NCBI RefSeq assembly: GCF_007846095.1
Contig: NZ_VOEI01000001.1
Span: forward strand, 930,001 to 994,000
Origin: Mucilaginibacter achroorhodeus
Lineage (GTDB): Bacteria; Bacteroidota; Bacteroidia; Sphingobacteriales; Sphingobacteriaceae
Direction of reading: 5' to 3'
Length of the DNA: 64,000 nt
Position 1 is the first letter of the stretch, and each line of letters begins with the position of its first letter. A model generated the notes under the pieces. That model saw nothing but the letters and a program-made list of their open reading frames with translations, ran no database searches and was not told where the DNA came from. Below, piece after piece: positions 60,231 through 64,000 of the stretch. Made by a program: the position numbers and the translations under genes.

Positions 60231-62066
60231 TTATTCAACCGTAACCGATTTTGCCAGGTTGCGCGGCTGATCTACGTTGCAACCACGCATTACCGCAATA
60301 TGGTATGATAACAACTGCAACGGAATGGTAGCAAGCAGCGGCACAAAGGTTTCGCTGGTCAAAGGTATCTCAATGGTGTAATCGGCCATTGCTTTAACAT
60401 CTGTATCCCCTTCCGATACTATGGCAATAACATGCCCGCCACGCGCCTTTACTTCCTGTATGTTGCTCACCACTTTCTCGTACTGTGAATTTTTGGTAGC
60501 AATAAACACAACCGGCATATCGGCATCGATAAGTGCAATTGGGCCGTGCTTCATCTCGGCAGCAGGGTAGCCTTCGGCGTGGATGTACGATATCTCCTTA
60601 AGCTTCAATGCACCTTCTAATGCCACAGGAAACGAGTTGCCGCGTCCAAGGAATAAACAGTTGGCAGAATCTTTAAAACGCTCAGCTATCTTAATTACTT
60701 CATCATTGCATTCCAGTGCTTTTTCAACCAGTTGAGGGATCTCGTCAAGTTCGGTTAGGTATTCAACAAATTTGCTTTGCGTAATGGTACCACGTTGTTG
60801 CGCGATGTAAAATGCTATCAAAGTTAAAACCGTAACCTGGGCAGTAAATGCCTTGGTTGATGCCACACCTATCTCCGGCCCCGCATGTGTATAAACACCT
60901 GCATGCGTAATACGTGGTATGGAAGCGCCCACCACGTTACAAATACCAAATATGGTTGCACCTTTTTCTTTAGCCAGTTCAATAGCTGCCATGGTATCTG
61001 CGGTTTCGCCTGATTGTGAAACGGCTATTACCAGGTCTTTAGGGGTGATGATAGGATTACGGTATCTGAACTCTGAAGCGTACTCAACCTCAACAGGTAC
61101 ACGGGCATACTCCTCTATCAGGTACTCGCCAACTAAGCCGGCGTGCCATGATGTACCGCAAGCTACGATGATGATACGATCAACATTTTTTATCTTTTCA
61201 ATGTACTCTTTGATACCGCCCAATTGCACAATGCCTTGTTCCGGATAGATACGGCCACGCAGACAGTCGCGTATTGAACGGGGCTGTTCATATATCTCCT
61301 TTAGCATAAAGTGATCGTAGCCGCCTTTTTCCAGCATCTCCAGCTTAAGCTCCAACTCCTGTATGTAAGGAGTTTGAACAGTATTATCAATGTTTTTGAT
61401 CAGCAGGTCATCCCGACGAACGTAAGCGATCTCGTTATCGTTAAGATAAATTACGTTCTTGGTATATTCTACGATTGGAGTAGCATCTGAAGCAATGAAA
61501 TACTCGCCATTACCAACCCCGATAACCATAGGGCTGCCTTTACGTGCTGCTATCAATTCATCCGGCTCTTCCTCGCTCATGATAACAATCGCATAAGCAC
61601 CTACAACACGGTTAAGGGCTAACCTTACCGCTTCGCGAAGACCCAAGCCCGTAACGTCTTTTATCTCCTCAATAAGGTGTATCAGCACCTCTGTATCTGT
61701 ATCGCTTTTAAACTCGTGCCCTTTTGAAGTTAAGGCTTCCTTTAAAACGGCATAGTTTTCAATAATACCGTTGTGGATAATGGTAAGCTTACCATCACCA
61801 GAAGTGTGTGGGTGAGAGTTTCTGTCACTTGGCACGCCGTGTGTAGCCCAACGGGTATGGCCCATGCCAGCACTACCGCTTACATCTTTGCCTTCAACAA
61901 AGGCTTCAAGATCGCTTACCTTTCCGGCCTTTTTAAAAAGTTTCAGGTCACCGTCTGACAGTGCTATACCGGCACTATCATACCCCCTGTACTCAAGGCG
62001 GTGCAACCCTTTTATAACTATTGGATAGGCATCTCTAAAGCCTATATAACCTACTATACCACACAT
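60231..62066 (-). CDS. glmS: Glutamine–fructose-6-phosphate aminotransferase (isomerizing)
   Basis: GlmS makes glucosamine 6-phosphate, the entry to amino-sugar and peptidoglycan synthesis. This 611-residue enzyme begins with the nucleophilic Cys2 (MCGIVGYIG) and the glutaminase domain (about 1-220; HTRWATHGVPSDRNSHPH). Two SIS domains follow (about 290-425 with IIIVACGTSWHAGLVGEYLIEE and about 460-600), and the C-terminal DQPRNLAKSVTVE tail is invariant. No glmS ribozyme is apparent in the 140-bp upstream region, which has a Bacteroidota promoter and the terminator of the DUF4270 gene. Confidence 0.97.
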   Translation of the reverse strand: MCGIVGYIGFRDAYPIVIKGLHRLEYRGYDSAGIALSDGDLKLFKKAGKVSDLEAFVEGKDVSGSAGMGHTRWATHGVPSDRNSHPHTSGDGKLTIIHNGIIENYAVLKEALTSKGHEFKSDTDTEVLIHLIEEIKDVTGLGLREAVRLALNRVVGAYAIVIMSEEEPDELIAARKGSPMVIGVGNGEYFIASDATPIVEYTKNVIYLNDNEIAYVRRDDLLIKNIDNTVQTPYIQELELKLEMLEKGGYDHFMLKEIYEQPRSIRDCLRGRIYPEQGIVQLGGIKEYIEKIKNVDRIIIVACGTSWHAGLVGEYLIEEYARVPVEVEYASEFRYRNPIITPKDLVIAVSQSGETADTMAAIELAKEKGATIFGICNVVGASIPRITHAGVYTHAGPEIGVASTKAFTAQVTVLTLIAFYIAQQRGTITQSKFVEYLTELDEIPQLVEKALECNDEVIKIAERFKDSANCLFLGRGNSFPVALEGALKLKEISYIHAEGYPAAEMKHGPIALIDADMPVVFIATKNSQYEKVVSNIQEVKARGGHVIAIVSEGDTDVKAMADYTIEIPLTSETFVPLLATIPLQLLSYHIAVMRGCNVDQPRNLAKSVTVE

Positions 62067-62108
62067 AAATAGATATTCTTTTTTTGTTTAGCTGATAAAA
62101 ATCAGCAA

Positions 62109-62138
62109 CAAAATTAACTGAATAATTCTATTATCAAT
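62109..62138 (-). promoter_or_regulatory. glmS promoter
   Basis: Minus-strand ATTG (62138-62135), 18 bp, TAATTTTG (62116-62109) approximates TTTG/TAnnTTTG; start near 62102, 36 bases before the ATG. Confidence 0.45.
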
Positions 62139-62154
62139 AATAAAGTTCACATAC

Positions 62155-62186
62155 AAAAAAAGATGCCTTATTAGGGGCATCTTTTT
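62155..62186 (-). terminator. Intrinsic terminator after the DUF4270 gene
   Basis: AAAAAGATGCC and GGCATCTTTTT (minus strand) around a short loop with A/T tracts on both sides, 20 bp after the stop codon. It separates DUF4270 from glmS. Confidence 0.82.
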
Positions 62187-62206
62187 AAGAAAATTTAAAA
62201 AGTTTT

Positions 62207-63601
62207 CTATGGATTTATCTTTGTATAGTATATGTTGATCCGGGCTCTATTAGCTCCATTTTTACCAACTATAACTGTACGCTGGGCATAGGTAGAAGTG
62301 ACACCGATGTTAACGGTTTGCTGCGTTGATGTAGTGGCTGGCGATGGTGTAACCGGTGCAAGGTAAGTACCGTAATCAACAGATTTACCGCTAATAAGAT
62401 CTTGTAAATAGGCCGTTATAAGGAAATGGTAAGCATTTTCATTTGCATCGTATCTGCCTCCGAAAACCTGCGCATTTCGCGGGTCTGATGGTGATGCATC
62501 CTGCAACAGCGCACGTTGCCTCGAAAGATCAAGCCTGTAAAGCGTAAGCTGCTGGTTAGGTGCAAATGGCGTTCCCGTGCCCGGCGCAACATTCACCACA
62601 AGTTCTGCGCGGTTTATAATAGCGTTTTTGCCTACAGCACCAAGTATGTTCTTAACATCAGGGAAAGTAATTTTAGACCGAAGCCCCACAAGGCCCTGCA
62701 AATAAACCAAGCCATCTTTAGAGGTTTGATTTAGAGCCGCCGTGACGTTGCTGCTGTAAGCGTGTTTAATAAGATTTACATTATTACTCAAAGGCAGCGC
62801 AAGTGATGCTGTATCTGTGGTGCCGCCTGTGGTTAATTTATAATACACCTGCACCTTAGCGCTTGTATCAACCCTAAAGAACATATTGCCGCCTATACCC
62901 GTAGTTCCGCTTTTATCAAGGGTTATATACAGTCCTTTAACATAGTTTTGATACGCTGCATTGCTACGTAATATGCTGGCAGGGGCGTTAAACAGATTCG
63001 TATAAACGAAGGATGAACTTATAGGGACACGGACCTGTGGCACTACCTTGGCCAGGGTATCGGCCTTGCCTTTTACAATGTTATACACCTGCAGGGTATC
63101 ATGAGCGCGGGCCTTAAATGTTTTAGTACCTATAATATCGCTGGCATACGTTAACTGACTGGTATTGTAATAATTTTGCGTTGTTACAATATTTTGGCTT
63201 AATTGATGAACGTTTACTTTAAACGTTGAAAGTAATGAATCACCATAAAAGCCATCAGATGCATAAGGCAATATTAGTACGGCCGAATCAATAGATATCT
63301 CTCCGGTAGGAATTGTGTAAGCAACGGTACCCGGCAAATTAAGCATGGCACCAATATCTGCTTTTGTATTACCAAATAATGGGTCATTAAAATAAGATAA
63401 CGGTGCCCTGGCCGATACGCCGTTGGTAACCACAGTATCTTCCGGAACGGTAGTAAGAACAATGCTGGTATCAACAAGCAAAGTGCCATTTATCTGGTTA
63501 GCGGGGTCAACATCTAAGCCGATGCCTTCCTGTCTTTTACAACTGCTAAAAATAAAAAGACTTATTAACAGGGTTAATAAGCCTAATTTGTAAAATTTCA
63601 T
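62207..63601 (-). CDS. DUF4270 domain lipoprotein
   Basis: A 464-residue protein. The signal peptide has a lipobox LFIFSSC (Cys21). The mature part is beta-rich, with many short repeats of Thr/Ser/Asn strands; GIGLDVDPANQINGTLLVDTSIVLTTVPEDTVVTNG, LSYFNDPLFGNTKADIGAML and the C-terminal ARINIYYTKIN are the DUF4270 pattern. The domain is Bacteroidota-specific with no proven function, but is usually encoded between a GlgA-like gene and glmS, exactly as here, so a role in the cell-surface polysaccharide or glycogen economy is suspected. It follows the GlgA-like gene by 15 bp. Confidence 0.85.
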   Translation of the reverse strand: MKFYKLGLLTLLISLFIFSSCKRQEGIGLDVDPANQINGTLLVDTSIVLTTVPEDTVVTNGVSARAPLSYFNDPLFGNTKADIGAMLNLPGTVAYTIPTGEISIDSAVLILPYASDGFYGDSLLSTFKVNVHQLSQNIVTTQNYYNTSQLTYASDIIGTKTFKARAHDTLQVYNIVKGKADTLAKVVPQVRVPISSSFVYTNLFNAPASILRSNAAYQNYVKGLYITLDKSGTTGIGGNMFFRVDTSAKVQVYYKLTTGGTTDTASLALPLSNNVNLIKHAYSSNVTAALNQTSKDGLVYLQGLVGLRSKITFPDVKNILGAVGKNAIINRAELVVNVAPGTGTPFAPNQQLTLYRLDLSRQRALLQDASPSDPRNAQVFGGRYDANENAYHFLITAYLQDLISGKSVDYGTYLAPVTPSPATTSTQQTVNIGVTSTYAQRTVIVGKNGANRARINIYYTKINP

Positions 63602-63616
63602 ATGATCTTTTAAAGC

Positions 63617-64000
63617 TTATGCAACATCCACCAATTGCTCATCGGTGATTTCTTCGTAAAAATTGTAATAATTTTCGAAATCAGAAGTGGAAACGTAATC
63701 TAATACCGATTTATTGCTGTTTTTAACAATATTTAACACATCAGCATCTACATCAGCACTGCCCAAAACTATCGCATCACTATACTGGATAGCACCGGCA
63801 TAAAGAGCGGTGTTAGTGCCCTCTTTATATACTTCGGTGTGTTCCTCTGTCATGTTACCCATTACTGCTTTGCGCGCAAAATCAGCATCAAGGTTACCGG
63901 TAAAATCGTTACCGTAAATAGAGTAAACAACCTTTGAGTTTTTAAATGTAGGGTCGTCTTTGTAGGTAGTTTTTAAATAAGCCGGTACTAAAGAGCTCAT
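63617..64000 (-). CDS. GlgA-like glycogen/starch synthase catalytic-domain protein, C-terminal part (5' truncated by window)
   Basis: The frame runs off the right edge; 127 C-terminal residues are seen. LVPAYLKTTYKDDPTFKNSKVVYSIYGNDFTGNLDADFARKAV matches the Bacteroidota short GT5-like protein (about 270 residues, starch-synthase catalytic domain only), which has an N-terminal GT-B half without the donor domain. The tail YNFYEEITDEQLVDVA closes the protein. It starts the DUF4270/glmS neighbourhood. Whether it is active as a glycogen synthase is doubtful, since the C-terminal donor-binding half is lacking. Confidence 0.85.
   Translation of the reverse strand: MSSLVPAYLKTTYKDDPTFKNSKVVYSIYGNDFTGNLDADFARKAVMGNMTEEHTEVYKEGTNTALYAGAIQYSDAIVLGSADVDADVLNIVKNSNKSVLDYVSTSDFENYYNFYEEITDEQLVDVA

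Noticed and set aside
62067..62206. glmS ribozyme
   Set aside because: The 140-bp upstream region holds a promoter-like box and a terminator of the upstream gene, and no ribozyme core was recognised; these ribozymes are mostly of Bacillota.

Overview
The window looks like chromosome of a Bacteroidota member, most likely family Sphingobacteriaceae (Mucilaginibacter/Pedobacter type). This is inferred from the gene content (GlgA-like protein–DUF4270–GlmS neighbourhood, bifunctional ThrA, RibBA, TonB receptor with an N-terminal carboxypeptidase-regulatory-like domain, GH92 and GH43 enzymes, MqnD), from many Bacteroidota-type promoters (TAnnTTTG -7 boxes, sometimes with TTTG about 19 bp upstream), and from numerous short palindromic interspersed repeats. 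No rRNA, insertion sequence, prophage or CRISPR array was seen.

Layout: (1) 1-5.9 kb: 3' part of a GH92 mannosidase, an ECF sigma factor, a Snf2-family helicase and an NAD(P)-binding protein. (2) 5.9-25.3 kb: housekeeping genes: dapF, an HtrA/Deg protease, a tiny basic GPCW-type protein, oxyR, a HIT protein, greA, a 2-hydroxyacid dehydrogenase, an EcsC-like protein, rsmA, pdxA, a DUF5009-like membrane protein, an unlisted 56-residue membrane protein, tsaD, a giant tamB, ribBA, an LptF/G permease, a START-like protein and tRNA-Met(CAU). (3) 25.3-27.5 kb: a small AT-rich accessory patch with a hydrophilic mini-protein, a lipoprotein with a glycine-rich tail, and a membrane-protein/HTH-repressor pair whose promoter is embedded in a palindromic operator. 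(4) 27.6-30.9 kb: a tandem GH43 hydrolase and an OmpA-family protein. (5) 31-45 kb: an exopolysaccharide (Wzx/Wzy-type) cluster with Wzc-like kinase, flippase, probable polymerase, four glycosyltransferases, four left-handed beta-helix acyltransferases, Wza-like export lipoprotein and an initiating sugar-phosphate transferase; one acyltransferase points the opposite way and splits the cluster. (6) 45-52.3 kb: PQQ-type sugar dehydrogenase, mqnD, exonuclease III, cyclophilin, and a His-rich exported protein next to a TonB receptor, probably a metal uptake unit. (7) 52.3-58.6 kb: threonine operon thrA-thrB-thrC, followed by a lipoprotein and a HAD phosphatase. (8) 58.7-64 kb: rsgA, dtd, glmS, a DUF4270 lipoprotein and the 3' part of a GlgA-like glycogen/starch synthase.

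The most notable find is a translated attenuator ahead of thrA. A 21-codon leader ORF contains 7 Thr and 5 Ile codons, its last codons (GGAGGAAG) are perfectly complementary to the 5' arm (CTTCCTCC) of a strong intrinsic terminator, and thrA follows. This has the logic of the enterobacterial thrL leader but lies in a Bacteroidota genome. Other points of interest are invasion of the thrB coding sequence by a palindromic repeat, a tamB gene with no ATG start, a paired operator 22 bp apart ahead of the His-rich/TonB unit, and 9-10-bp-periodic TGAA arrays upstream of both exopolysaccharide transcription units.
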